NCBI GenBank assembly: GCA_035530275.1
Contig: DATKVC010000010.1
Location: 1-64,000, forward strand
Origin: CAIJMU01 sp035530275
GTDB taxonomy: Bacteria > Spirochaetota > Spirochaetia > Treponematales > Rectinemataceae
Direction of reading: 5' to 3'
DNA: 64,000 nucleotides
Shown: positions 15,651-24,332 of the stretch, piece by piece
Layout of the letters: each line of letters starts with the position of its first letter
How positions within the stretch are numbered: position 1 is the stretch's first letter
Program-made: the position numbers and the translations under genes
The notes under the pieces: model-generated
The model's database searches: none
The model's input: the letters and a program-made list of their open reading frames with translations, nothing else
What the model was told of the DNA's origin: nothing

Positions 15651-18401
15651 ATGGCCGATACCCCGATGATGGAGCAATACAGGAGCGCGAAGGAAAAGAA
15701 CCGCGACGCGGTCCTTTTTTTTCGCCTTGGCGATTTCTATGAAATGTTTTTCGAGGACGCCATCGAAGTGAGCGCCCTGCTCAACCTGACGCTGACAAAG
15801 CGGCAGGGAGAACCCATGTGCGGCATCCCTTGGCACTCGGCCCGTTCCTACATAGCCAGGCTACTCAAGGCGGGCAAGAAAGTGGCCATCTGCGAACAGG
15901 TCGGGGAGATCGGCGCGGGCAAGGGCATCGTGCGGCGTGAAGTCGTCGAGGTGATAACCCCGGGCACCGCGATGGAAGAGGACTTCCTCGACCGCGGAGC
16001 GAATAACTGGATAGTCGCCGTATGCAAGGGCCAGGGCGGCTACGGCTGCGCCTGGCTCGATCTCGGTACCGCCGAATTCCTCGCCGAGTCCTTCGACGGG
16101 GAAGACCCGGAGCGCATCGAAGGATGGTTCGCCCGCCATCTCTACCGCCTCGACCCCCGGGAGGTCCTCGTCCAGCAGAGCCTCCTCGACGATGGGCCCG
16201 TGGCGCGGGTCCTCGCCGCGAAGCCCTCGCTCATCCTCAATCGCCTGCCCGACTGGTCTTTCGACGCGAAGAGCGCAGCGGCGGACATCATGAAACGATT
16301 CGGGCTCGCGACACTCAAGGGCCTCGGCTTTTCGGAACAGGGGATCGAGATGGCGGCGGCCAACTCCCTCCTCCGCTATGTCGATGACCTTTCGCAGAGT
16401 TCCTGTCCCCACATCGGTCGCTTGCTGCCCTGGGATTCCGCCACCCATGCCCATATCGACGAGGCCACCCAGAAGAATCTCGAACTCGTTCGGAATTTGG
16501 AGGACAATTCCAGGAGCTTCAGCCTCATCGATGTCCTCGATTGCACGCGGACCGGCCCGGGTTCGCGCCTCCTCCGACAATGGATTCTCGAGCCCTTGAC
16601 CGATAAGGCCGCCATTGAAGCTCGCCAGGACGCCGTGGAATTCCTCTATCGGCGCCAGAGGCTTCTCGGAGAATTGCGGGGCGGGCTCGGAAGGGTCCTC
16701 GACACCGAACGCCTCGCCTCCCGCGTGGCGATGCAAAAGGCCCATGCCAAGGATCTCCTCGCCCTTCGCGATTCGATCGAGGCTTCAATGACCGCCTTTT
16801 CTCGAGTCTCGGCCGAAGGGATCGTGCCGCCGGCCGCGAGGGCGGACGAAATTATCGCAGCGGCCGGCGCCATCCTGCCTGGGGGTGCCCAAGCCCATGA
16901 GCTCGCTGCCCTCGCTTCCGAAATGGGGCGAGTCATCAAGGACGAACCCTCGATCCTCCTCACCGAAGGCAACCTGCTCAGGCGGGGCGTTGATCAGGAA
17001 CTCGACCGGCTCCACGATCTCCATGACCATGCCCGCGAGCTCCTCGAGGCCTACCTTGAGGAGGAGAAGGTGGCCACGGGCATCCCGAACCTGAGGATCC
17101 GTTACAACAGGATCATCGGCTACTACCTCGAGGTTTCGAAGGGGCGGCTCGACGCCGTGCCATCCCACTTCATGCGGCGCCAATCCCTCGTCAATGGGGA
17201 ACGCTATTCCACGAAACGCCTCGGCGAGCTCGAGGCCGACATCAACGGCGCCACCGAGAAGATCGTCGAGCTCGAACGCGAGCTCTTCCTCGCCCTGCGG
17301 GGGCGGGTCGCGACCCTCGTCCCCTTGATTCTCGCCCTCGCACGGTCGACTGCCATCCTCGATTGCCTGGCCTCCTTCGCCTGGGCCGCGACGGAAAAAG
17401 GCTACAGGCGCCCCCGCATCGTGGAAGAGCCGAGGCTCGCGATCTCCCAGGGTAGGCATCCCGTTGTTGAGGCCCATCTCCCCGCCGGCAGCTTCGTACC
17501 AAATGGTATCATCTTGGATGCCGGGGAGGGCGAGGCGCCTTCCTCGGCGGCGGGAGAAAGGATTCCCTCCTTCGCCCTCATCACCGGCCCGAACATGGCG
17601 GGCAAGTCCACCTTTCTCAGGCAGACGGCCCTGATCCTCATCATGGCCCAGGCGGGTTCCTTCGTTCCGGCCGAGGAGGCCGTCATTGGCATAGCGGATC
17701 GGATCTTCTGCCGCGTCGGCGCCCATGACGATCTCGCTCGGGGCGAAAGCACCTTCCTCGTGGAGATGCACGAGACGGCGCGGATACTGAACACGGCCAC
17801 GAGGCGCAGCCTCGTCGTGATGGATGAAGTGGGGAGGGGCACGGGCACCCTCGACGGCCTCTCGATCGCCTGGGCCGTCACCGAGCGGCTCCTCGACGGC
17901 ATCGGAGCGCGGAGTCTTTTCGCGACGCATTACCACGAACTCACCGCGATCGAGCATCCCCGGCTCGGCAATTTCAGTCTCGCAGTCCTCGAGGAGGAGG
18001 GCGACGTCGTCTTCTTGAAGCGCATCGAAGCCGGTCCGGCCCACGGTTCCTACGGCCTCCATGTAGCGAAGTTGGCAGGCGTGCCCGAGAAGGTCCTCGT
18101 CCGCGCACGAGAGCTCAGGGAGAGGTTCGCCGCCCAGGAGTCGGCGGGGAGGACGAAGGGTGTCTCCGAAGACTCCTTGACGGCAGGAGCATCTGTCGAT
18201 CCGGAGACGGGGAGGGTGACGACTGTTGGATTACCCCCGCCCCAAACTTCGCTTTTCGACCCGCGCGACCTCGTCATCGCCGAGCTCGCTTCGATCAACA
18301 CGGACCGACTGAGTCCACTCGAGGCCCTGAACCTTTTGGCGCGGCTCAAGACGGACCTTTCGGGACGGCGGGAAAGCGACAAGAGGACCGGAAAGCATTG
18401 A
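15651..18401 (+). CDS. mutS: DNA mismatch repair protein MutS
   Basis: This is a 916-residue MutS1. The mismatch-recognition domain starts TPMMEQYRSAKEKNRDAVLF and carries the mismatch-reading FFRLGDFYEMF (the Phe-x-Glu motif). Core and clamp domains follow. The C-terminal ABC ATPase has Walker A TGPNMAGKSTFLRQ near residue 644, Walker B LVVMDEVGRGTGTLDG, and a dimerisation region. It detects base mismatches and recruits MutL; no mutL is in this window. The ATG at 15651 matches the family N-terminus. comF starts 33 bases downstream and may be co-transcribed. Confidence 0.97.
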   Translation: MADTPMMEQYRSAKEKNRDAVLFFRLGDFYEMFFEDAIEVSALLNLTLTKRQGEPMCGIPWHSARSYIARLLKAGKKVAICEQVGEIGAGKGIVRREVVEVITPGTAMEEDFLDRGANNWIVAVCKGQGGYGCAWLDLGTAEFLAESFDGEDPERIEGWFARHLYRLDPREVLVQQSLLDDGPVARVLAAKPSLILNRLPDWSFDAKSAAADIMKRFGLATLKGLGFSEQGIEMAAANSLLRYVDDLSQSSCPHIGRLLPWDSATHAHIDEATQKNLELVRNLEDNSRSFSLIDVLDCTRTGPGSRLLRQWILEPLTDKAAIEARQDAVEFLYRRQRLLGELRGGLGRVLDTERLASRVAMQKAHAKDLLALRDSIEASMTAFSRVSAEGIVPPAARADEIIAAAGAILPGGAQAHELAALASEMGRVIKDEPSILLTEGNLLRRGVDQELDRLHDLHDHARELLEAYLEEEKVATGIPNLRIRYNRIIGYYLEVSKGRLDAVPSHFMRRQSLVNGERYSTKRLGELEADINGATEKIVELERELFLALRGRVATLVPLILALARSTAILDCLASFAWAATEKGYRRPRIVEEPRLAISQGRHPVVEAHLPAGSFVPNGIILDAGEGEAPSSAAGERIPSFALITGPNMAGKSTFLRQTALILIMAQAGSFVPAEEAVIGIADRIFCRVGAHDDLARGESTFLVEMHETARILNTATRRSLVVMDEVGRGTGTLDGLSIAWAVTERLLDGIGARSLFATHYHELTAIEHPRLGNFSLAVLEEEGDVVFLKRIEAGPAHGSYGLHVAKLAGVPEKVLVRARELRERFAAQESAGRTKGVSEDSLTAGASVDPETGRVTTVGLPPPQTSLFDPRDLVIAELASINTDRLSPLEALNLLARLKTDLSGRRESDKRTGKH

Positions 18402-18434
18402 AGCGAGGGCGAGGATCTCGGACGTCATCACCGT

Positions 18435-19145
18435 ATGTCGTGGCGTTTCACCCATGCCCTCCCTTCGGTGGTCGCGGTTTTACTTCCTCGCAGTTGCATC
18501 ATCTGCGGAGTCCCTCTCGCTCCGGCATCGACCAAGTCGCCGGCTTCGCTATGCCGGGCCTGCGACAGGGCCCTCTCTCCGCTTCCCGAACCCCGTTGTC
18601 CCCGCTGCGGAAGGCCATACGCAAGCTCTTTCGGCGAATGCCCCGAATGCCGGCGCAGACCCCTCGCCTTCGACGAGGCCCACCCGATCTATGATTTCCA
18701 CGGCAAGGCGGGATTGCTCATAGCTGCATACAAATTCGGTGGTCGCAGAAGCCTCGCTCCATGGCTGGCGGCGAGGCTCGGGGCGGTGATCGCCGACCGT
18801 TGGCCGGGTCGGGTCATCGTGCCCGTGCCGCCGAGAAAGACGGTGATCGCCGAGCGAGGCTGGGACCATATCGAGCTTCTCGCCCGCCTTTTGCAGGCCT
18901 CCGGTTTCGCTGTGGCGCGTCCCCTGTTCCGAGCGCCTTCCCGGCAGCAGAAGGAACTCGGGCTCATGGAGCGCCGCGAGAACGCCGCCAAGGCATACAG
19001 ACTCCTGCCTGGCTCCTCCGTTCCTGAATCGGTCGTCCTCATCGACGATGTCTTCACGAGCGGGTCGACCGCCGACGCCTGCTCCCGCGCGCTCAAGGAA
19101 GGCGGAGCCAAGGCCGTGGCCTTCGTTTCGATCGCCGCCGACTGA
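18435..19145 (+). CDS. comF: ComF-family amidophosphoribosyltransferase-like protein
   Basis: The 236-residue product has an N-terminal double zinc ribbon (CIICG, CRAC, CPRCGRP and CPECRRR, residues about 21-75). A type I phosphoribosyltransferase domain follows, with the PRPP loop VVLIDDVFTSGSTADAC near residue 200. ComF proteins act in natural transformation in some bacteria by handling imported single-stranded DNA; in many others the role is untested. The ATG at 18435 has no strong Shine-Dalgarno, but the zinc ribbon starts soon after. It probably depends on the mutS transcript. No other competence gene is visible here. Confidence 0.88.
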   Translation: MSWRFTHALPSVVAVLLPRSCIICGVPLAPASTKSPASLCRACDRALSPLPEPRCPRCGRPYASSFGECPECRRRPLAFDEAHPIYDFHGKAGLLIAAYKFGGRRSLAPWLAARLGAVIADRWPGRVIVPVPPRKTVIAERGWDHIELLARLLQASGFAVARPLFRAPSRQQKELGLMERRENAAKAYRLLPGSSVPESVVLIDDVFTSGSTADACSRALKEGGAKAVAFVSIAAD

Positions 19146-19180
19146 CCCGGGATCGGGGACGGCCTCGGGGGCTCGCTCTA

Positions 19181-19209
19181 TTGACAGCTTATGACACCGG
19201 CATTATGAT
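19181..19209 (+). promoter_or_regulatory. strong promoter of the rimP-nusA-infB operon
   Basis: A perfect -35 TTGACA (19181-19186), a 17-base spacer and TATGAT (19204-19209) form the best sigma-70-type promoter in the window. The predicted start is near 19216, giving a leader of about 75 bases before rimP that contains an intrinsic terminator. Confidence 0.85.
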
Positions 19210-19234
19210 ATGCCTAATTGAAAAACACACAACA

Positions 19235-19260
19235 GATTCTCCTTAGCAACAAGAAGAGTC
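19235..19260 (+). promoter_or_regulatory. candidate antiterminator hairpin in the rimP-nusA leader
   Basis: GATTCTCCTT (19235-19244) can pair with AAGAAGAGTC (19251-19260) around the loop AGCAAC. Nine of ten positions pair, one as G-U, with one C-A mismatch. The 3' arm is the same sequence that forms the 5' arm of the downstream terminator, so the two structures exclude each other. This is the classic layout of transcription attenuation. Pairing is seen in the sequence; the regulatory role is inference. Confidence 0.5.
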
Positions 19261-19281
19261 GCCGAGCGACTCTTTTTTTTT
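19254..19281 (+). terminator. intrinsic terminator inside the rimP-nusA leader
   Basis: AAGAGTCGC (19254-19262) and GCGACTCTT (19266-19274) form a nine-pair stem with the loop CGA, followed by an unbroken T-run (19273-19281). It stands between the operon promoter and rimP, whose ribosome binding site (AGAGGG) and ATG follow at once. A full terminator here must be bypassed for the operon to be expressed. Confidence 0.85.
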
Positions 19282-19290
19282 AAGAGGGCT

Positions 19291-19740
19291 ATGCAAGAAC
19301 AGGAAGCGATTTCGAAGGATATCGAATCGGCCTTGGCAGCCTTGGAACTGGGCCTTCTCGAGTTCCATGTGAGCCGCCGGGGAAATTCGGTCCAGGTGCG
19401 GGCCGTAGTCAAGGCAAAGGGCGGCACGGGCACGGCCGAATGCGGCAAGGCGCACCGGCTCATCGCGCAACGATTGGCCGAGGCACATGGGATCGCGGAG
19501 CCCTTCATAGAGGTTTCGAGTCCCGGAATTGACCGGGCGCTCAGGACCGCGCACGATTTCGCCGCCTTCGTCGGCGAGCGGATACGGTTCATACGCGAGG
19601 GCGAGACCGAATGGGAAAGAGGTAGGCTCCTCGGCATCGAAGGGGAGATCCTGAGCATAGATACCGCCGGGGAAAAGCTCGTTCTTCCTCTCGGCGATCT
19701 CGCCAAAGCGAGACTTGATTCGACATCGGAGGGAGAATAG
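19291..19740 (+). CDS. rimP: ribosome maturation factor RimP
   Basis: The 149-residue product matches RimP in length and layout. An N-terminal alpha/beta domain contains FHVSRRGNSVQVRAVV and a family-specific turn around the conserved SSPGIDRAL motif (residues about 70-78). A small C-terminal SH3-like domain follows. RimP assists 30S subunit maturation. It is the first gene of the canonical rimP-nusA-infB-rbfA-truB operon, and its start follows an attenuator-like terminator. nusA begins 3 bases after its stop. Confidence 0.9.
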   Translation: MQEQEAISKDIESALAALELGLLEFHVSRRGNSVQVRAVVKAKGGTGTAECGKAHRLIAQRLAEAHGIAEPFIEVSSPGIDRALRTAHDFAAFVGERIRFIREGETEWERGRLLGIEGEILSIDTAGEKLVLPLGDLAKARLDSTSEGE

Positions 19741-19743
19741 GCC

Positions 19744-21192
19744 ATGGCTTCGGAAATGGCGGACGCGATTCGCCAACTCATCAATGAGAAGGGAATATCC
19801 GAGGATCTCATCGTCAAGACCGTGGAGGATGCCCTCCTTGCGGCCTATAAAAAGAAGTACGGCACCAACGAAAATGCGGTGGTCCGCTTCCGCGACGACT
19901 ACGAGGGCGTGGATATCTATGCCAAGAAAACGATCGTCGAGGAACTCGACGATCCTGTCCTCGAAATCAGTCTCGAGGAAGCCAAGGAAATCAACGAGGA
20001 CGCGGAGATAGGCGATGTCCTCGAACTCGCTATCGATCCGCATGAATTCGATCTTCAGTCCGTCATGCTTGCGAAGCAGACGACCAGGACCTCGCTCCGG
20101 GAAATTTCCCGGGACACGCAGTTCGCCGAGTACAAATCGAAGGTCGGCGAGATCATCATCGGTTACTACCAGCGCGAGCGGAACGGGAATATTTTCGTCG
20201 ATCTCGGCAAGGTCGAGGGAATCTTCCCGCGGAAGTATCAAAGCCCCCGCGAGGTCTACCACATGGGAGACCGCATCAAGGCGATGATCGTCGAGGTCGA
20301 GAAGGGAAGGATGGGCGGCCCCCAGATCGTCCTCTCGCGAACCCACGCCGAATTCGTCCGCAAGATCCTCGAGCTCGAGGTTCCCGAGATCTACGACCAG
20401 ACGGTCGAAGTCTTCAAGATCGTCCGTGAGCCGGGTTATCGCACCAAGATCGCCGTCTACTCCCGCCGGGAGGACATCGATCCCGTGGGCGCCTGCGTCG
20501 GTCTCAAGGGTATCCGAATCCAGGCCATCATTCGCGAGCTCGAGGGTGAAAAGGTCGACATTCTCCGCTACGACGTGGACCCGAAGCGATTCATCCACAA
20601 CGCCCTTTCGCCCGCCGAAGTGCGGGACGTCTACATCCTCGACGAGGCCAAGCATCTCGCCCTGGTCGTCGTTCCCGACAGTCAGCTTTCTGTGGCCATC
20701 GGCAAGCAGGGCTTGAACGTGAGGCTCGCCAACAGGCTTTGCGACTGGAATATAGACGTCAAGACCGAGGAACAGTTCCGCGAAATGGACCTGTCGGGCG
20801 GTTACATGAAGGCCGTTTCGGCTCTCTTCGGCGAAGGCGAGGGCCAGGCTTCAGCCCTGGCCGACCTTCCCGGCATGGAGCCTGAATGGATAGCCGCTCT
20901 CGAGGACGCCGGAATTTCGAGCATCGAGGAACTTCTCGGGCTGGAAAGCGGCGCCATAGGGGCGATCGAGGGTATCGACGAGGCCGCCGCCCTGGCGATA
21001 CAGTCCATTATCGACGAGAACGTCGAAGTCATCGAGGAAGGCGAGTCTGAAGCCGAAGAAGGCGAAGAGCTCGCGACGGACGAAGAATACCAGTGTCCGG
21101 ACTGCGGGGCGAGCGTGACTCCCGAGATGAGCCATTGCCCCACCTGCGGTGTCGAGCTGAGTTTCGAGTACGAGGACGGAGAGGAAGCGTAA
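19744..21192 (+). CDS. nusA: transcription termination/antitermination factor NusA with C-terminal zinc ribbon
   Basis: The 482-residue product has the NusA N-terminal RNA-polymerase-binding domain (residues 1-125), an S1 domain (about 130-200) and two KH domains (about 230-345, including GLKGIRIQAIIREL and VAIGKQGLNVRLA). A helix-hairpin-helix-rich acidic region follows (about 365-440). It ends with CPDCGASVTPEMSHCPTCG (residues about 450-468), a four-cysteine zinc ribbon not found in ordinary NusA. NusA binds elongating RNA polymerase and modulates pausing and termination. In Bacillus subtilis NusA represses its own operon by stimulating leader termination. The leader terminator upstream of rimP here makes a similar loop plausible, though this is inference. 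Confidence 0.95.
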   Translation: MASEMADAIRQLINEKGISEDLIVKTVEDALLAAYKKKYGTNENAVVRFRDDYEGVDIYAKKTIVEELDDPVLEISLEEAKEINEDAEIGDVLELAIDPHEFDLQSVMLAKQTTRTSLREISRDTQFAEYKSKVGEIIIGYYQRERNGNIFVDLGKVEGIFPRKYQSPREVYHMGDRIKAMIVEVEKGRMGGPQIVLSRTHAEFVRKILELEVPEIYDQTVEVFKIVREPGYRTKIAVYSRREDIDPVGACVGLKGIRIQAIIRELEGEKVDILRYDVDPKRFIHNALSPAEVRDVYILDEAKHLALVVVPDSQLSVAIGKQGLNVRLANRLCDWNIDVKTEEQFREMDLSGGYMKAVSALFGEGEGQASALADLPGMEPEWIAALEDAGISSIEELLGLESGAIGAIEGIDEAAALAIQSIIDENVEVIEEGESEAEEGEELATDEEYQCPDCGASVTPEMSHCPTCGVELSFEYEDGEEA

Positions 21193-21200
21193 GGGAGTCT

Positions 21201-24200
21201 ATGACGGATACCAGCGATAGCCCGCAGAAACAGAAGGCCAATCTCATCAAACAGCCGAAGACCGTATCCGCGCCGGAGCCGGAGGCGCACGCTCCCTCGC
21301 ATCCTGTCGACGATGCCCAGGCAGAAAAGAAGAAGGTCGTTGTCGTCAAGAAGAAGGTTGTCGTCAAGAAACCTCAGGCCCGCGTAGTTGCCCATCACGA
21401 AGAAGGTGCTGCGGAAGCGGAGCCGAAGGCCGTCCCGGCGAAGGCGCCTGTTATGCAAGCGCCGGCCCAGGCGGAAGCCCAGGCTGCGCCGCCGGTCCAG
21501 GCCGCCGCTCCTGTGGCCTCCGAGTCGGCGCCTCAAGCACCTGTCGCCCAGGACCGCCCCGCCGAGACTGCTCCCGAAGCCGTCCCGCGCCCCGCTGCTC
21601 CCACCGCGGCCCCAAGGCCTCAGCCGGGTCGTCCGGGCTACAGCGGCGACTCGCGATATCCGCCCGGGACTCCTCGTCCGGCCCCTCGACCTTCCTATGG
21701 TCAAGGCACGGGTGCCCCGCGTCCCTCTGGCGATAGGCCTGCCTATCCTCCCCGTCCCGCAGGCGACCGGCCTGCGGGGGAGCGCCCGCCCTACGGGCAG
21801 GGAGGCCCCTCCGGCCCCAATTCATATCCCAGGCCGAGTTACGGTCAGGGCAATGATCGTCCCGCCTATGGCGGGCAGGGTGGCTATGGTTCGGGACCGC
21901 GTCCCGGCTACGGCGGACAGGGCGGCTCAGGGCCTCGACCCGGCGGCTATGGTCAGTCCGGCGGCGGATACGGTTCCGGCCCTCGCCCCAGCGGTCCTGG
22001 CCAGGGAGGCTATGGTTCCGGCCAAGGCGGCTACGGCGGTCAGAGGCCGGGCGGTTATGGCCAGTCCGGCGGCGGCTATGGTTCCGGCCAAGGTTCCTAC
22101 GGTGGAAGTCCGCGCCCCGGCTATGGCGGCCAGGGCGGCGGTTACGGTTCAGGTCCCCGTCCCGGCTATGGTAGCCCGGGCAGTCAGGGCGGCTATGGTT
22201 CGGGGCAGGGCGGTTACGGCGGCCCGCGCCCTGGCGGATATGGTTCGGGTCAGGGTGGCGGCTACGGCGCACCTCGTCCCGGCGGTTACGGTTCGGGTCC
22301 CCGTCCAGGCGGCCCCGGAAGGCCGGGCGGCTATGGTGGAAGACCCGGCTACGGCGGCCAGCGTCCAGGTGGCCCCGGTGGTCCGGGCGGCCCCGGCGGT
22401 CCAGGTTCGGGCGTCGGCAAGACGGCCGTTCGCAAACCGCTTCGCGGTAAAAAGCCGGCCTATTCGAAGCGTGAGGAAGAGGCCGAAAAGGCGCTGAGAC
22501 TCAAAAAGAAGGCCGAAGCCCAGGCGATGGCGATCCCGAAAGAGATCGACATCATGGAGACGATCTCCGTCTCCGAGCTGGCCCGCAAGATGAACCTCAA
22601 ACCCGCCGACCTCATCGCCAAGCTCATGGGCCTCGGCGTGATGGCCACGATGAACCAGAAGATCGATTCGGACACGGCGACCATCCTCGCCGGAGAATAC
22701 GGTTGCCAGGTCCATCTCGTGTCCCTCTACGATGAGACCGTCATAGAGAAGGCGGACGACCTTCCGGCCGATCTCGCCCACCGTGCCCCGATCGTCACCG
22801 TCATGGGCCACGTCGACCACGGCAAGACCAAGCTCCTCGATGCCATCCGAAAGACGGACGTCGTCGCCGGCGAGTTCGGCGGCATTACCCAGCATATCGG
22901 CGCCTATCAGGTGGAGACCCACAAGGGCCGCATCACCTTCCTCGATACCCCCGGCCACGCCGCCTTCACCAAGATGCGTGCCCGCGGCGCCGGCATCACC
23001 GACATCGTCGTCCTGGTCGTCGCGGCCAACGACGGCGTCATGCCCCAGACCCGCGAAGCCATCGATCACGCCAAGGCCGCCGGCGTGCCCATCATCGTGG
23101 CAATCAACAAGATCGACCTCCCCGAGGCCAATCCGGACAGGGTCAAGACCCAACTCGCCGAGCTCGGGCTCACCCCCGAGGATTGGGGCGGGGACACGAT
23201 ATTCTGCGAAATATCCGCCCTTCAGAAAAAGGGCATCCTCGAGCTCCTCGACGCCATCCTCCTCCAGGCCGAGCTCCTCAACCTTTCCGCCAACTACGAC
23301 AGGCCGGCGGAAGGCAAGATCCTCGAGTCCAAGATCGACCATGGCCGGGGCATCGTGTCCACGGTAGTCGTCGAGCGAGGCACCCTCAAGATCGGCGATT
23401 CCTTCGTTGCCGGTATCTTCCCCGGAAAGGTCAGGGCCCTCTTCAACGATCGCGGCGAACGCATCGACGAAGCCATTCCCTCCACCCCCGTCGAGGTCAT
23501 CGGCTTCGAGGGCATGCCCAACGCCGGCGATCCCTTCGAGGTGGTCGCGGACGAAAAGTTCGCCCGCTCGATCTCCGACAAGCGCCAGGAGCTCAAGAAA
23601 TACGAAGAGGGAAAGAACGTCAAGAAAGTCACCCTCGACAACCTTTATGACACCATCCACTCCGGTCAGGTGCAGGAACTCAAGGTTGTCATCAAGGGCG
23701 ACGTCCAAGGCTCGGTCGAGGCCCTCAAGGGACTCCTCGAGAAGCTCTCGACCGCCGAGGTCAGGCTCAATGTCATCCGGGCAGCGGCCGGCGCCATCAC
23801 CGAGGACGACGTCAATATGGCGTCCGCCTCCGAGGCCATCATCATAGCCTTCAACGTGCGGCCGACCCCCGCGGCCAAGCTTCTCGCCGACCGCGAAAAG
23901 GTCGACATCCGCAAGTACAACATCATCTACCGCGCCCAGGAAGAGATCCAAAAGGCCATGGAGGGCATGCTCGCCCCCGAGCTCAAGGAATCCGAGATCG
24001 GCAAGGTGGAGGTCCGCGAGGTCTTCAAGGTGCCGAAGATCGGCCTCATCGCCGGTTCCTACGTCACCGAAGGCGCGGTCAGGCGCAATTGCAAGGTTCG
24101 CGTCATCCGCGACAGCATCGAGATCCACACGGGCAAGATCGTCTCGCTCAAGCGTTTCAAGGACGACGCCAAGGAAGTGGTCGCCGGTTACGAGTGCGGC

Positions 24201-24332
24201 ATCGGCATCGATGGCATCACCGACCTCCAGGCGGGCGACGTGCTCGAGGTCTACGAGACGGTCGAGATAGCGCGGACTCTCTCCGCGCCGACCGAGGCGA
24301 CAAATGGACGAGATTCGGCAACGAAAGCTTGA
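21201..24332 (+). CDS. infB: translation initiation factor IF-2 with large low-complexity N-terminal domain
   Basis: The 1043-residue product delivers initiator tRNA to the 30S subunit. GTPase motifs are GHVDHGKT (near residue 535), DTPGHAAF and NKIDLPEA, followed by the IF-2 beta-barrel and C-terminal tRNA-binding domains. The N-terminus is basic and lysine/valine-rich. Residues about 130-410 are then an extreme Gly/Tyr/Pro/Arg/Ser/Gln-rich tract built on GGYGSGPRPGYGGQG-like units. The ATG at 21201 follows GGGAG and starts MTDTSDSPQKQK; upstream in-frame codons belong to nusA sequence. rbfA starts inside its 3' end. The core assignment is certain; a role of the repeat tract is not known. 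Confidence 0.96.
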   Translation: MTDTSDSPQKQKANLIKQPKTVSAPEPEAHAPSHPVDDAQAEKKKVVVVKKKVVVKKPQARVVAHHEEGAAEAEPKAVPAKAPVMQAPAQAEAQAAPPVQAAAPVASESAPQAPVAQDRPAETAPEAVPRPAAPTAAPRPQPGRPGYSGDSRYPPGTPRPAPRPSYGQGTGAPRPSGDRPAYPPRPAGDRPAGERPPYGQGGPSGPNSYPRPSYGQGNDRPAYGGQGGYGSGPRPGYGGQGGSGPRPGGYGQSGGGYGSGPRPSGPGQGGYGSGQGGYGGQRPGGYGQSGGGYGSGQGSYGGSPRPGYGGQGGGYGSGPRPGYGSPGSQGGYGSGQGGYGGPRPGGYGSGQGGGYGAPRPGGYGSGPRPGGPGRPGGYGGRPGYGGQRPGGPGGPGGPGGPGSGVGKTAVRKPLRGKKPAYSKREEEAEKALRLKKKAEAQAMAIPKEIDIMETISVSELARKMNLKPADLIAKLMGLGVMATMNQKIDSDTATILAGEYGCQVHLVSLYDETVIEKADDLPADLAHRAPIVTVMGHVDHGKTKLLDAIRKTDVVAGEFGGITQHIGAYQVETHKGRITFLDTPGHAAFTKMRARGAGITDIVVLVVAANDGVMPQTREAIDHAKAAGVPIIVAINKIDLPEANPDRVKTQLAELGLTPEDWGGDTIFCEISALQKKGILELLDAILLQAELLNLSANYDRPAEGKILESKIDHGRGIVSTVVVERGTLKIGDSFVAGIFPGKVRALFNDRGERIDEAIPSTPVEVIGFEGMPNAGDPFEVVADEKFARSISDKRQELKKYEEGKNVKKVTLDNLYDTIHSGQVQELKVVIKGDVQGSVEALKGLLEKLSTAEVRLNVIRAAAGAITEDDVNMASASEAIIIAFNVRPTPAAKLLADREKVDIRKYNIIYRAQEEIQKAMEGMLAPELKESEIGKVEVREVFKVPKIGLIAGSYVTEGAVRRNCKVRVIRDSIEIHTGKIVSLKRFKDDAKEVVAGYECGIGIDGITDLQAGDVLEVYETVEIARTLSAPTEATNGRDSATKA
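21830..22420 (+). repeat. degenerate GGYGSG-coding repeat tract in infB
   Basis: About 590 bases made of imperfect 9-30 base units encoding GYGSG, GPRPGYGG and GGQGG. The units vary in codon use and length, so the tract looks like a selected low-complexity protein segment rather than a recent exact duplication. Such arrays can expand or contract by slippage. Confidence 0.8.

Noticed and set aside
16785..18062. 425-residue open frame opposite mutS
   Set aside because: MutS is intact on the plus strand through this region, including Walker motifs. No support for an antisense gene.
21830..22420. Possible CRISPR or tandem repeat locus
   Set aside because: The repeats are in frame, vary in length and code for GYGSG units of IF-2. 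There are no spacers and no cas genes.
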